64,000 nucleotides of DNA from contig CAVPXS010000007.1 of NCBI GenBank assembly GCA_963709775.1, forward strand, positions 483,367 to 547,366. Direction: 5' to 3'. Below the pieces are notes generated by a model. It did not search any database. It saw nothing but the letters and a program-made list of their open reading frames with translations, and was not told the origin of the DNA. Origin of the DNA: Salinimicrobium sp963709775 (GTDB taxonomy: Bacteria; Bacteroidota; Bacteroidia; Flavobacteriales; Flavobacteriaceae). The position numbers and the translations under genes are program-made. Numbering within the stretch: position 1 is the first letter of the stretch; the number at the start of each line of letters is the position of its first letter. Shown here one piece after another: positions 8,701 to 17,185 of this stretch.

Positions 8701-9833
8701 GCTTCCTGTGTTTTGTGTTGGATTGGAAAGATCTTGTCTTTTGGGAGGCCTAGTTCTTCAAATATGCCTTCCAGGGCATTCACCCTGTGGGCACAGGTGT
8801 GTTTTTCCAGGATCGTCTTTCGGCCATTTTCTGAGAGACTTTGCGCAAGCTGGGCACTTTTAAGAACCTCGGCAAGTTTATAGCCCATGTCATTTCCATC
8901 TTTGGCAATAAGGTAATCTTCCCCGGGAGTGAAGAGGTTCTCTGCATCATTCCAGGGAGAACAAATCAATGGGATGCCGCAGGATAAGGCTTCGAAAGGC
9001 CGGATAGTAGGGATTCCCGGCAACATTTCAACATAAGGTCGCCGTGGTACATGCACGGTTACTTTATATTTCGCAAAAACTTCGGGCACCTTGTAGTTAG
9101 GTAACCATCCTCCATATTCGATCCCTGCATCTGCAAGGGCCTTTTTTGCTTTTTCGGGATAGCGTACACCGTAGACTTTTGCTTTAATTCCTAATTCCTT
9201 CACAGGATTTATTAGAAACTCCATGAGCTCTTCTGTTCTTTCGCCGTCGCCCCAGTTACCTATCCATACCAGGTCACCTTCTTTTTCTTCATCTCTGTTT
9301 GGGCTGAAGAAGTCGGCATCGGCAGCTTCATGCCAGGTCCAGACTTTCTCTACCCATTTTTTCTCCTGATAGATCTTCCTGATCACCTCTCCAAAAACGA
9401 GCGCACCATCAAAGTGAGAGAAATCAAATTTTTTCATCTCTTTTTCAGCTGAAACAGCCCGGTGATGGGTATCGTGAAATAGCAATTTGAAGCCAAATTT
9501 TTCTTTTTGTTCTCCTATTTCAGAAATAAGATCAGGCTCATTCCATTCGTGCAGGATCACAAGGTCGGCATCTTCCAGTATATTTTTATAGTTCAGCTTT
9601 TTTTCGGGATTGTAGAACTGCGGATTCAATGATGGATAATACTGCCGGAATTCATCCAGCCGCTCGGCACCGTGATCTTTTAGCAGGTTTTGTAAACTCC
9701 AGCCACCTTCGGGTTCATAGACATCCACTTCGTGACCCCGTTTTTGAAGTTCCTTTACAATTCCCCTTAAAAAATGCGCATTCCCATGATTCCAGTCGGA
9801 ATATAAAGAATGGTAAAACATCACTATTTTCAT
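8697..9833 (-). CDS. CgeB-like glycosyltransferase 1 of the glycan operon
   Basis: This 378-residue protein is a GT-B family transferase. Its N-terminal Rossmann segment is MKIVMFYHSLYSDWNHGNAH, with a central HDTHHRAV loop. The C-terminal half contains MLPGIPTIRPFEALSCGIPL and CSPWNDAENLFTPGEDYLI, equivalent to the signature of the other two CgeB-like paralogs here but more diverged. A terminal KHTCAHRVNALE helix matches the KHT--HRAELL helix of the neighbour. It overlaps both flanking genes by 4 bases. It is predicted to be cytosolic, with no signal or membrane segment. Confidence 0.82.
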   Translation of the reverse strand: MKIVMFYHSLYSDWNHGNAHFLRGIVKELQKRGHEVDVYEPEGGWSLQNLLKDHGAERLDEFRQYYPSLNPQFYNPEKKLNYKNILEDADLVILHEWNEPDLISEIGEQKEKFGFKLLFHDTHHRAVSAEKEMKKFDFSHFDGALVFGEVIRKIYQEKKWVEKVWTWHEAADADFFSPNRDEEKEGDLVWIGNWGDGERTEELMEFLINPVKELGIKAKVYGVRYPEKAKKALADAGIEYGGWLPNYKVPEVFAKYKVTVHVPRRPYVEMLPGIPTIRPFEALSCGIPLICSPWNDAENLFTPGEDYLIAKDGNDMGYKLAEVLKSAQLAQSLSENGRKTILEKHTCAHRVNALEGIFEELGLPKDKIFPIQHKTQEA

Positions 9834-10936
9834 ATACTGATCAATTTTTGTTCTTTTTCCAGGATCTCCCGATATAGGTCGTGGTAAGCTGCGCCCATTT
9901 TCTCTGCGGAATATTCCCCCGCCCGGGCTCTCGCTTTTGCTGAAAGTTCTTCCAAAAACTCGGGACTTTCAAGAAGGTGGATTATGGTTTTCTCTGCTTC
10001 GGCTTCATCGTCGGGATCGAAAAAGAGCGCCGCGTCATCCCATAATTCTTTTAGTGTTTCCAGCTGGCTAAGGACCAAAGCACAACCATTGCCCGCAGCC
10101 TCCAGAATTGCAAGGCCAAAAGGTTCGTAGCGGGTGGGGCTAACAAAAATGCTGGCCCGCTGCATCCATTCCTCAACTTCTTCGGGAGATAATTTCCCAA
10201 GAAATTTGACATTTTTGACACTACATTCTTTTCCGGTATTGGGATTAACAGCGTCTCCGGCGACATATACAGGCCACGGCAAGCGTTCTGCAATATTTGA
10301 AAGCAGGGGAAGATTCTTGGCTTCATCCCACATCCTGCCCATGGAAAGAATGAATTTCTCTTTTGGTTCTTTAACTTCCGAAGGAAATACACGGCCGTTG
10401 TGAATTACCTTGGTTTCCGAAGAAAATTGATGGATATCCTGCGCACTTTTTAAAATAGCTTTCGTAGGCGCCACTACAATGTGAGATTCTTCAAGGGATT
10501 CCTTCACGATCTGGGAATAACGATCCCAATCCTGTGGTGCATTCTTTCCTTTTACAGCCTGCCACCAGGTTCGTACACAGGAGTGGAAAACCGTGATTAC
10601 TGGTGCAGTCCACTCTTCCTCTACGTGAGCGTAGTTGTTAAGGTGCACCAAATCTGGTTGTACAGTTTGATAAATGCTATTGATCCATTTCCTTGACTGC
10701 TCTACATCTTCCCATGGGTCTTCCATCCACTCGAGCTTGTAATCGCTTTTGTAGAAGGTGACATTAGGAATTGTCTCGGCTTCTATCTGCTGTGCCGGTG
10801 AAGGCCATCCTCCAAGGGCTACAAGATGCACCTGCACATTATACTGCGCCAGGGCCCTGCAGAGTTCCAGTGAATAAACCCATACTCCTCCTACCGTATC
10901 GGTAGTCATCAACACCTTCATCTTTTTATCTTCCAT
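9830..10936 (-). CDS. GT4-family glycosyltransferase of the glycan operon
   Basis: The 368-residue protein is a retaining GT-B glycosyltransferase of family GT4. The acceptor domain begins MKVLMTTDTVGGVWVYSLEL, with the Gly-rich loop that binds donor phosphate. The donor domain contains ILSMGRMWDEAKNL, FLGKLSPEEVEEWM and the E-x7-E-type motif SPTRYEPFGLAILEAAGNGC (about residues 266-285). Start alternatives are Met1 and Met6, both inside the preceding gene, with an 11-base overlap. It is the only GT4 among the four transferases of the operon and may add the first or a distinct sugar. Confidence 0.87.
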   Translation of the reverse strand: MEDKKMKVLMTTDTVGGVWVYSLELCRALAQYNVQVHLVALGGWPSPAQQIEAETIPNVTFYKSDYKLEWMEDPWEDVEQSRKWINSIYQTVQPDLVHLNNYAHVEEEWTAPVITVFHSCVRTWWQAVKGKNAPQDWDRYSQIVKESLEESHIVVAPTKAILKSAQDIHQFSSETKVIHNGRVFPSEVKEPKEKFILSMGRMWDEAKNLPLLSNIAERLPWPVYVAGDAVNPNTGKECSVKNVKFLGKLSPEEVEEWMQRASIFVSPTRYEPFGLAILEAAGNGCALVLSQLETLKELWDDAALFFDPDDEAEAEKTIIHLLESPEFLEELSAKARARAGEYSAEKMGAAYHDLYREILEKEQKLISI

Positions 10937-11939
10937 ATATGCGGTCTATTACTTCGGCTGTTTTTATAAATTCGGTGGCCGATTTTTCATCGAACCGGTT
11001 ATTTTCTAATAAATTTTCTACCCAAACAACTCCGGCGCGGCCACTCCATTCATCGGGAGGATTTACCAGGGTTTCAGTTTGTGTGCCATGATATTTTTCG
11101 GCTTTAAAATCGTAAAATGAGCCATTGACATTTTTGAAGGATGCTCCTCCTTTAGAACCGTAAAAAGTGGCTTCAATAATGGCGTCTTTTCCTGCGGAAA
11201 CATGCCAGGAACATTCAAGATTGATCACCTGATCTTTTTCTGAAGTGAGGTTCACACTTGCGAAATCCTCCACGTGCTCCTCAAAAGAAGTCAGCTTTTG
11301 GCCTTTGTGAAAAAGATGGCTTCGCACATCTTTTATTTCCGGAAAATCCAGGCTCCAAAGGGCCAGATCTACCAGGTGGATTCCCAGATCCATTACACAG
11401 CCACCTCCAGATCTTTTGATGTCGTAGAACCATTCTTTATCGGGCCCATAGGCGTTGTGAAAAGTGAGATCTACGGCAAAGATGTCGCCGATTTCCCCTT
11501 TTTGGATGGTATCGTAAACCGCCTTAAAAGCTTTTGTGTAGCGATAGGAAAGATCTACGGCCAGTAATTTGTCTGCATTCCGGGAGGCTTCCACCACCTG
11601 CTTAACTTCTTCGGCAGTTCTCCCCAGAGGTTTCTGGCAAAAGACGGCCTTTCCGCTTTTCAATGCGTCCATGCTTTGTTTAGCATGCATGGCGCTGGGA
11701 GTTGCAATGACAATTCCGTCAAGATCTTCTTCAGCAAAAAGCGCTTCGGGAGAGGACTTTAAAATGGCATTTTTGGCACTCTTTTTAGCAGCGTCTGAAT
11801 TTTCGGAATTTGGTTCGGTAATCGCAGCCGCTGTGGCTTTGGTATTGTTTAGAATAGCCTCCATGCGGTTTCGGCCAATCCAGCCTACGCCCAGAAAGCC
11901 AAGGGATAATTCTTTATTGGTTGGTTGAGTTGGTATCAT
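10926..11939 (-). CDS. Gfo/Idh/MocA-family oxidoreductase
   Basis: The 337-residue NAD(P)-dependent sugar dehydrogenase-like protein has an N-terminal Rossmann domain (LSLGFLGVGWIGRNRM, about residues 11-26). The EKP-like motif appears as FCQKPLGRTAEEV near residue 98, with Gln in place of the common Glu. The C-terminal alpha/beta substrate domain includes GGGCVMDLGIHLVDLALW with the conserved D-x3-H pair. Family members oxidise or reduce cyclic sugars, inositols or nucleotide-sugars. It most likely works with the adjacent alcohol dehydrogenase in making or tailoring an activated sugar. It lies 2 bases from the next upstream gene. Confidence 0.88.
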   Translation of the reverse strand: MIPTQPTNKELSLGFLGVGWIGRNRMEAILNNTKATAAAITEPNSENSDAAKKSAKNAILKSSPEALFAEEDLDGIVIATPSAMHAKQSMDALKSGKAVFCQKPLGRTAEEVKQVVEASRNADKLLAVDLSYRYTKAFKAVYDTIQKGEIGDIFAVDLTFHNAYGPDKEWFYDIKRSGGGCVMDLGIHLVDLALWSLDFPEIKDVRSHLFHKGQKLTSFEEHVEDFASVNLTSEKDQVINLECSWHVSAGKDAIIEATFYGSKGGASFKNVNGSFYDFKAEKYHGTQTETLVNPPDEWSGRAGVVWVENLLENNRFDEKSATEFIKTAEVIDRIYGR

Positions 11940-11941
11940 TC

Positions 11942-12952
11942 TTAGTTGACGATTAATGCTTTTACAAAGCCTTCAGGCCTTTCGGTTAGATGTTTATATG
12001 CCTTGTCCATTTCTTCCAGGGAAAAGCTATGTGTGAAAAGGGGGAAAGGATCCATTTTTCCTTCTTCCACTGCTTTTACAGCATCTTTAATACCCGAAAT
12101 GTACTTCTGGGGATCCCTTTCATGGGCACTTATCATGTCAATTCCCCTCCAGTTGAGCATTTGCACGTTAAGACTGCGCATGCCGTCCTGGTGGAAGCCG
12201 GCCACAATGAGTTTTCCTCTTGTACCCGTGAGTTCAATAGAGAGGTTAAGCGGCCATTCTTTTCCCGTGCATTCTATGACGCGTTCGCAGAAATTCCCTC
12301 CTGTGAGTTCTTTTACCTTTTCAATGATCTTGTAATGATCATCCATTTGAACAAGATGATCTGCTCCTGCCTTTTTTGCAGTGTCTAAAGAAAATTCTCT
12401 TCTGGAAACGGCGATAACTTCGGCACCGGCAGATTTTGCAAGCTGAACGAGTAGTGTTCCTAAAAAACCGCTTCCAACTATGGCTACTTTTTGCCCTTTT
12501 TGAATATCACTGCGGTTAAAGATGTTCATCGCACATCCCAATGGTTCCCCGGGAAACGGTTTTCCCTGAAGAGTATCGGGCAATTTCACCACACTATCTT
12601 CTTTTGCAATATCATGGGTTGCATAGGCTTTATAGGTAAGGGCAGTAACCCTGTCGCCTTTTTTAAATTCTGTAACACCTTCTCCCACTGCGTCAATGAT
12701 GCCCCAACCTTCATGGCCGGGTTCTCCCGGAGTGACCGGATAATCAAACCAGTCGCGACCTTCCCAAACAGGGATATTAGAGGCGCAAACCCCAGAACCT
12801 TCCAGCTTGATTCGTACTTCTCCTTTCGCAGGTTCCGGAAGTTCTATTTCTTCAAGACTTACTTTTTGCGGAGCTTGTAAAACTGCTGCTTTTGCCATAG
12901 TGGTTTTTGATGTTTCAGGTGCTTTTTCCTGTAATGCTTCGGAAGTTCTCAT
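11942..12952 (-). CDS. zinc-type medium-chain alcohol/polyol dehydrogenase
   Basis: This 336-residue medium-chain dehydrogenase has a GroES-like N-terminal domain with the catalytic zinc site (SGVCASNIPVWEG, PGEPGHEGWGIIDAVG). A Rossmann cofactor domain follows (VAIVGSGFLGTLLVQLAKSA, about residues 155-174). The four-Cys structural zinc lobe is absent, as in several sugar-acting members. The first ~18 residues are low-complexity and the true start may be Met19 (MAKAAVLQAPQ). It probably interconverts a hydroxyl and keto group on a sugar intermediate together with the Gfo/Idh/MocA protein. The 5' end overlaps the fusion gene by 4 bases. Confidence 0.87.
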   Translation of the reverse strand: MRTSEALQEKAPETSKTTMAKAAVLQAPQKVSLEEIELPEPAKGEVRIKLEGSGVCASNIPVWEGRDWFDYPVTPGEPGHEGWGIIDAVGEGVTEFKKGDRVTALTYKAYATHDIAKEDSVVKLPDTLQGKPFPGEPLGCAMNIFNRSDIQKGQKVAIVGSGFLGTLLVQLAKSAGAEVIAVSRREFSLDTAKKAGADHLVQMDDHYKIIEKVKELTGGNFCERVIECTGKEWPLNLSIELTGTRGKLIVAGFHQDGMRSLNVQMLNWRGIDMISAHERDPQKYISGIKDAVKAVEEGKMDPFPLFTHSFSLEEMDKAYKHLTERPEGFVKALIVN

Positions 12953-14979
12953 ATTGCGACTTTTTTTGGAGGATTCAGGTTTTCGGGAAGTTGGATATTT
13001 CGGTTTTCACATAGCCACTTCACCAGATTTTCCACGCCTTCCTGTACAGTATATTTAGGCTCCCAACCTGTGGCCTCTTTGAATTTATTGGTATTGGAAA
13101 CATAATAGAATTGGTCCCCTGTACGCCAGTCTTCAAAACTCACATCCATCTCTTTCCCGGCTTTCTCTTTGATTGTATCCAGGATCTCCAGGAGACTCAC
13201 CGTATTTTCGGGTCCTCCACCAATGTTGAAAGCTTCTCCTGCCAGTTTATCAATATTCTTATGCGCCAGCATGAATGCATCTATAAGATCTTCTACAAAT
13301 AGAATATCCCTTACCTGCTTTCCGTTTCCGTAAATGGTTATTGGTTGATTCTCCAGGGCGCTGATGAGGAAATGTGCCACCCAACCCTGATCTTCGGTAC
13401 CAAACTGGTGTGGCCCGTAAATGCAGCTCATTCTAAAAACCGCTGTTTTAAGACCATAGGTTCTTGAATAGTCCAGGATGTATTGATCTGCGGCCCCTTT
13501 TGAACAGCCGTAAGGGCTGTGGAAATCAAGCGGAATTTTCTCATTGATCCCATGCTTCTTCATCCTGGCATCTTCAGGATAGAACCTGGTCTCATTTTCA
13601 ACCATTTTCACATCCTGTAGATTCCCATATACTTTATTCGTGGAAGTGAAGATCAAAGACGGCTGATGCTTACTTTTTCTTATTGCTTCAAGCAAATGAA
13701 AAGTGCCCTTAAGATTCACATTAAAATCGTGAATAGGGTTTGTCACCGATGAGGTTACGGCAACCTGTGCACAGAGGTGAAAAACTTCGGAAGCATTATT
13801 CACACACTCCTGTAAAATCCTCTCCTCATTAATGTCGGAGATCTGGATGATCAATTTATCTCCATATTTCTTCTGAAGCCATTGCAAATTTTCTTCTACT
13901 CCATCTCTAAAAAGGCTGTCGTAGATCATCACTCTTTTCCCTTCAGAAAGGAAGCGGGAGGCAAGATTGGTTCCAATGAATCCGGCGCCTCCGGTTATTA
14001 AGGTGTATTTCTCCTTTTCAGAAATTTTATATTGCTTCTTAATATAATTTTGCTCTCTAATTTCTTCTACTCCGTGGTTCAAAAGCAGCTTGTATAATAG
14101 CTTTTCGGTGCCATCGGTCTTTTTCAATCCAAAATGATACTCCCGCTCATCGAGATGGAATCCACCTACCGTGGAGTTTTTTGGATCGAGATCTTTTAAG
14201 GAATACCAATAGATCCTGTCGGCATTGGCATTAAGGACATTCTTGAATTCCTGATACTGTTTCACCTCATCATCTTGCCAGGTAGAGAAACCAACTTCCG
14301 AAATCCAGATTTCCTGTTTATAGCCATATTTATCAAGAATTTCCCTTACACTTTGAATATTGATCTCCCATCCTTTCCATTGCTGGTCGAAAACGTGCGG
14401 GAAACCATGAATTCCTACGGCATCTATATAATCAAGGACTTTTTGCTCGGCCATCATTTGCAGCCAATTGGGGTCTATGGGGCTCATCCCGCCAAGAAGC
14501 GTCTTTTTTCCCCTTTTTTGAGCCCAGTGAGCCGCCATGCCTATCATCGTGGAAAACTTGTTCCAGGAATAATCAAGAGTAAAATCGTACTCCACTTTGT
14601 TGTTTGGCTCATTCCATAATTCCACCCATTCGAAATAGTCCCCATACCGGGTGATCATTTCATCTATAAAATCGGCATAAGATTTTAGATCTTTAGGTGG
14701 AGCTGAGGTTTTTGGCATTTCCCCTATAGATGGAGGAGTATACAGGAAACAAGGTAAGATCTCGACATGCGGAGCAAGTTCTGCAAAAAGCCAGTCATAC
14801 CATTCCGGGGTACCTTCAACGTACCAGTCGGCCCAGGAAATACCTGTTCGCAAATGCTTTATACCAAGTTTTTTGAAATCTTCAATTGCAGCTTTTACCT
14901 GCTCGTGTTCCCCCGGTCTAAACCATTCAAGAATGCCGAGTTGAGGAAGATTGGGATCTATATTTTTCGTTCCTTTCAT
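12949..14979 (-). CDS. fusion protein: clan-A glycosidase-like domain plus CDP-tyvelose/paratose-type epimerase
   Basis: This 676-residue protein joins two enzymes. Residues ~13-300 look like a TIM-barrel glycosidase of clan A: strand-4 acid/base in VELWNEPN (Glu124) and candidate nucleophile in IWISEVGFSTW (Glu228). Residues ~324-676 are an extended SDR epimerase/dehydratase: TLITGGAGFIG (Gly330-Gly336 NAD loop), catalytic Tyr490-x3-Lys494 in SPYGCSKGAADQY, and FGTEDQGWVAHFL plus the QVRDILFVEDL segment typical of CDP-paratose 2-epimerase. There is no signal peptide, so the glycosidase half is cytosolic. The reading frame is uninterrupted through the junction (~300-324), so the fusion is not a frameshift artefact. 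It sits mid-operon, 10 bases after the upstream epimerase gene. Confidence 0.85.
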   Translation of the reverse strand: MKGTKNIDPNLPQLGILEWFRPGEHEQVKAAIEDFKKLGIKHLRTGISWADWYVEGTPEWYDWLFAELAPHVEILPCFLYTPPSIGEMPKTSAPPKDLKSYADFIDEMITRYGDYFEWVELWNEPNNKVEYDFTLDYSWNKFSTMIGMAAHWAQKRGKKTLLGGMSPIDPNWLQMMAEQKVLDYIDAVGIHGFPHVFDQQWKGWEINIQSVREILDKYGYKQEIWISEVGFSTWQDDEVKQYQEFKNVLNANADRIYWYSLKDLDPKNSTVGGFHLDEREYHFGLKKTDGTEKLLYKLLLNHGVEEIREQNYIKKQYKISEKEKYTLITGGAGFIGTNLASRFLSEGKRVMIYDSLFRDGVEENLQWLQKKYGDKLIIQISDINEERILQECVNNASEVFHLCAQVAVTSSVTNPIHDFNVNLKGTFHLLEAIRKSKHQPSLIFTSTNKVYGNLQDVKMVENETRFYPEDARMKKHGINEKIPLDFHSPYGCSKGAADQYILDYSRTYGLKTAVFRMSCIYGPHQFGTEDQGWVAHFLISALENQPITIYGNGKQVRDILFVEDLIDAFMLAHKNIDKLAGEAFNIGGGPENTVSLLEILDTIKEKAGKEMDVSFEDWRTGDQFYYVSNTNKFKEATGWEPKYTVQEGVENLVKWLCENRNIQLPENLNPPKKVAI

Positions 14980-14989
14980 AGCTGTTCTT

Positions 14990-16108
14990 TTATACAGTTA
15001 GACCTCTGGAAGATAATTCGTCGCTTGCCTGACTCACATTGTCGGTAGCTATTTGAGTTTTCAGCCATTCGGCCAGTTCGAATAAACCGTCTTCAAATTT
15101 TACTTCAGGTTTAAAACCTAATTTATTTTCTGTTTTAGTGGTGTCGGCAAAACAATGTCTTATGTCCCCAACCCTGTATTTTCCGGTGACTTCGGCTTTA
15201 AGATCTTCTTTCCCCATTACTTCTGCCAGTTTATCGGCAATTTCAAGAATGGTGTATTTGTTGCCGCTGCCTACATTGAAAACTTCGCCATCGGCTTCAG
15301 GTTTTTCCATTGCCAGTCTAATGGCACGGGCTACATCTTTTACATGGATGAAATCGCGTTTCTGTTTTCCATCTTCGAAAATCAATGGTGGATTATTATT
15401 CAGCAGGCGCGAGGCAAAGATTGCCAGTACCCCGGTATATGGGTTGGAAAGTGCCTGCCGGGTTCCGTAAACATTAAAGAACCTCAAGGCCGTGGCAGGG
15501 AAATTATATGCTTTTCCTGTAATTAAACTCAACCTTTCCTGGTCATATTTGGAAAGGGCGTATACTGAAGAAAGATTGGGAATTTTTGTTTCTGGGGTGG
15601 GAACCGGCTCCAGCTCTTTTCCATTGCTGTCATACATCTCCCATTTCCCCTTTTTAAGATCGGCGAGTTTTCTTTCACAGTCCATGCGTTTTTCGCCCTC
15701 TTCATTTAGGTACAGACCTTCCCCGTAAATACTCATGCTGGAAGCGGTGACCAGTTTTTCCACCGGTTTATCCATGAGAGCTTCCATTAATACTGCAGTA
15801 CCTACGTTATTGACATCTGTATAATCCTTTATTTGATACATACTTTGTCCTACGCCTACCATTGCAGCCAGGTGAATTACAGCATCTATGCCATCGAGAG
15901 CCTTTTCTACGGCTGCTTTATCACGAACATCGCCAATTTGCAGCTCTACATCTGGATTGAGATATTCCGGACGGGAAGCATTCTTCCCGTGAACCTGTTC
16001 AGAAAGGTTGTCCAGTGCCCGCACCTTGTATCCTTTGTTTAAAAGTTCATCTGCGAGATGCGACCCTATAAATCCTGCTCCTCCTGTGATAAGTATTTTC
16101 TTCTGCAT
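14990..16108 (-). CDS. NAD-dependent sugar epimerase/dehydratase (extended SDR)
   Basis: The 372-residue protein is an extended short-chain dehydrogenase of the nucleotide-sugar epimerase/dehydratase family. The NAD loop is ILITGGAGFIGSHLADELL (residues 5-23). VIHLAAMVGVGQSMYQ is the NAG-like region, TASSMSIYG supplies the catalytic Ser, and SVYALSKYDQERL contains Tyr-x3-Lys. RFFNVYGTRQALSNPYTGVL and KQKRDFIHVKDVARA are the substrate-binding segments. It is likely to act as a UDP- or dTDP-sugar 4-epimerase. It differs clearly from the epimerase half of the downstream fusion protein, so the operon makes or alters at least two activated sugars. Confidence 0.88.
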   Translation of the reverse strand: MQKKILITGGAGFIGSHLADELLNKGYKVRALDNLSEQVHGKNASRPEYLNPDVELQIGDVRDKAAVEKALDGIDAVIHLAAMVGVGQSMYQIKDYTDVNNVGTAVLMEALMDKPVEKLVTASSMSIYGEGLYLNEEGEKRMDCERKLADLKKGKWEMYDSNGKELEPVPTPETKIPNLSSVYALSKYDQERLSLITGKAYNFPATALRFFNVYGTRQALSNPYTGVLAIFASRLLNNNPPLIFEDGKQKRDFIHVKDVARAIRLAMEKPEADGEVFNVGSGNKYTILEIADKLAEVMGKEDLKAEVTGKYRVGDIRHCFADTTKTENKLGFKPEVKFEDGLFELAEWLKTQIATDNVSQASDELSSRGLTV

Positions 16109-16126
16109 CTAATTTCCTTTTGCTGG

Positions 16127-16834
16127 TTAAAAGTTTTGTAAAGTTGGCCTGGTTATGATCTTGTTGATGCTGGTTCCTTTTTTCTTGTTGAGCGCATACC
16201 ATACGTCTTCTGCAATCTCTTCAGGAGTTATCGCTCCCATAGCCATTTGGTCCACCGAATTATCTCCCGAGATCTGGTGCTTGAAAAAAGCCGTATCTAC
16301 AATCCCGGGGCTAACAATCGTGACGTTGATATGTGGAAGGGCCTCCTGTCGTAGAGTATCTGCAATTACCTCCAGGGCAGTTTTTGAAGCCGCGTAAATA
16401 CCGCCGTAGGGGTGAGGTTGATTGGCAGAGACCGACGAAATAAAAACAACATTTCCTTTTTGTTGAGAGATCATGTTGGGTGTAAAAGCTCTTATACATC
16501 TTAAAGGGCCCAGTAAATTCGTTTCCAGTACCATTTTCCATTTCTCAGGATCTCCTTCCGTAAGTTTTTCCTGAATTCCCCGGCCGGCATTGAGAATAAG
16601 GTAATCGGGGTGACCAAAATTTTTTGTGGTCCAGGAATAGAGGTCATCGATATCTTCTGCCTTACTCACATCACATTTTCGATACTTTATATTTTCATGC
16701 TGCTCCCCGGCTTCATTAAGATCGGCTACTACAACTGTTATGCCTTCACTGCTGAGTTTTTTGGCTATTGCTTTTCCAATACCGCTACTACCACCGGTCA
16801 CAAGGGCAATTTTTGGAGAAGCATTTTTAGTCAT
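16127..16834 (-). CDS. short-chain dehydrogenase/reductase, first gene of the glycan operon
   Basis: The 235-residue classical SDR has the cofactor loop IALVTGGSSGIGKAIAKKL near the N-terminus, the LILNAGRG (NAG) motif, VVFISSVSANQPHPYGGIYA with catalytic Ser and Tyr, and SKTAL supplying Lys; PGIVDTAFF follows. I start it at ATG 16834 (MTKNASPK) because an upstream extension of 19 residues to 16891 would run through a hairpin and has no family similarity. It is the promoter-proximal gene of the ten-gene operon. The substrate is unknown and could be a sugar or an aglycone alcohol. Confidence 0.85.
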   Translation of the reverse strand: MTKNASPKIALVTGGSSGIGKAIAKKLSSEGITVVVADLNEAGEQHENIKYRKCDVSKAEDIDDLYSWTTKNFGHPDYLILNAGRGIQEKLTEGDPEKWKMVLETNLLGPLRCIRAFTPNMISQQKGNVVFISSVSANQPHPYGGIYAASKTALEVIADTLRQEALPHINVTIVSPGIVDTAFFKHQISGDNSVDQMAMGAITPEEIAEDVWYALNKKKGTSINKIITRPTLQNF

Positions 16835-16850
16835 TCTGTTTAGATGTTTT

Positions 16851-16969
16851 TTTAAGTTATTTTGAAATAACCTTAAGCGAATTTTTTCCACCAGGACAAT
16901 TAATTGGGGGGATGAGCGAACGTCCCGGAAAAAACGGCTGAGTTATCCCTTCGCTCATTTTCAAAGGTA
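16851..16969 (-). promoter_or_regulatory. promoter and structured 5' leader of the glycan operon
   Basis: A -7 box, TACCTTTG on the minus strand (16962-16969), lies about 128 bases before the SDR start, far longer than the leaders of other genes here. The leader contains a perfect 9-bp inverted repeat ATGAGCGAA / TTCGCTCAT (16950-16958 and 16912-16920). A GGGAT inside its loop can pair with ATCCC just after the stem, giving a potential pseudoknot. Near the start codon a second hairpin, AAGGTTATTT-AAATAACTT, lies at 16852-16872. No known riboswitch class was recognised. Confidence 0.5.
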
Positions 16970-17135
16970 CAAGAGAAGCCTGTGAAATTGTACTAAAGCA
17001 AACCTAAAACAATCTTAAACCCCGCTATTTTACTGGTAGTTCGGAGCTGGATCAGCAGCCGGTTATTTCGAAAAAAAATCGTGTGACAATTCTTGTTAAG
17101 TCAGCTGTGATAAGGGTTGAAGAAGCTGCAAAAAA

Positions 17136-17163
17136 ATAACAGGAGCGGTTATGCTCCTGTTAT
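17136..17163 (-). terminator. bidirectional hairpin terminator
   Basis: ATAACAGGAGC / GCTCCTGTTAT forms an 11-bp stem with a six-base loop (GGTTAT). It lies just after the stop of the minus-strand gene at 17186. A-rich and T-rich flanks could allow termination on both strands. Confidence 0.75.
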
Positions 17164-17185
17164 TTATAATTATTTTGGGAAAACT

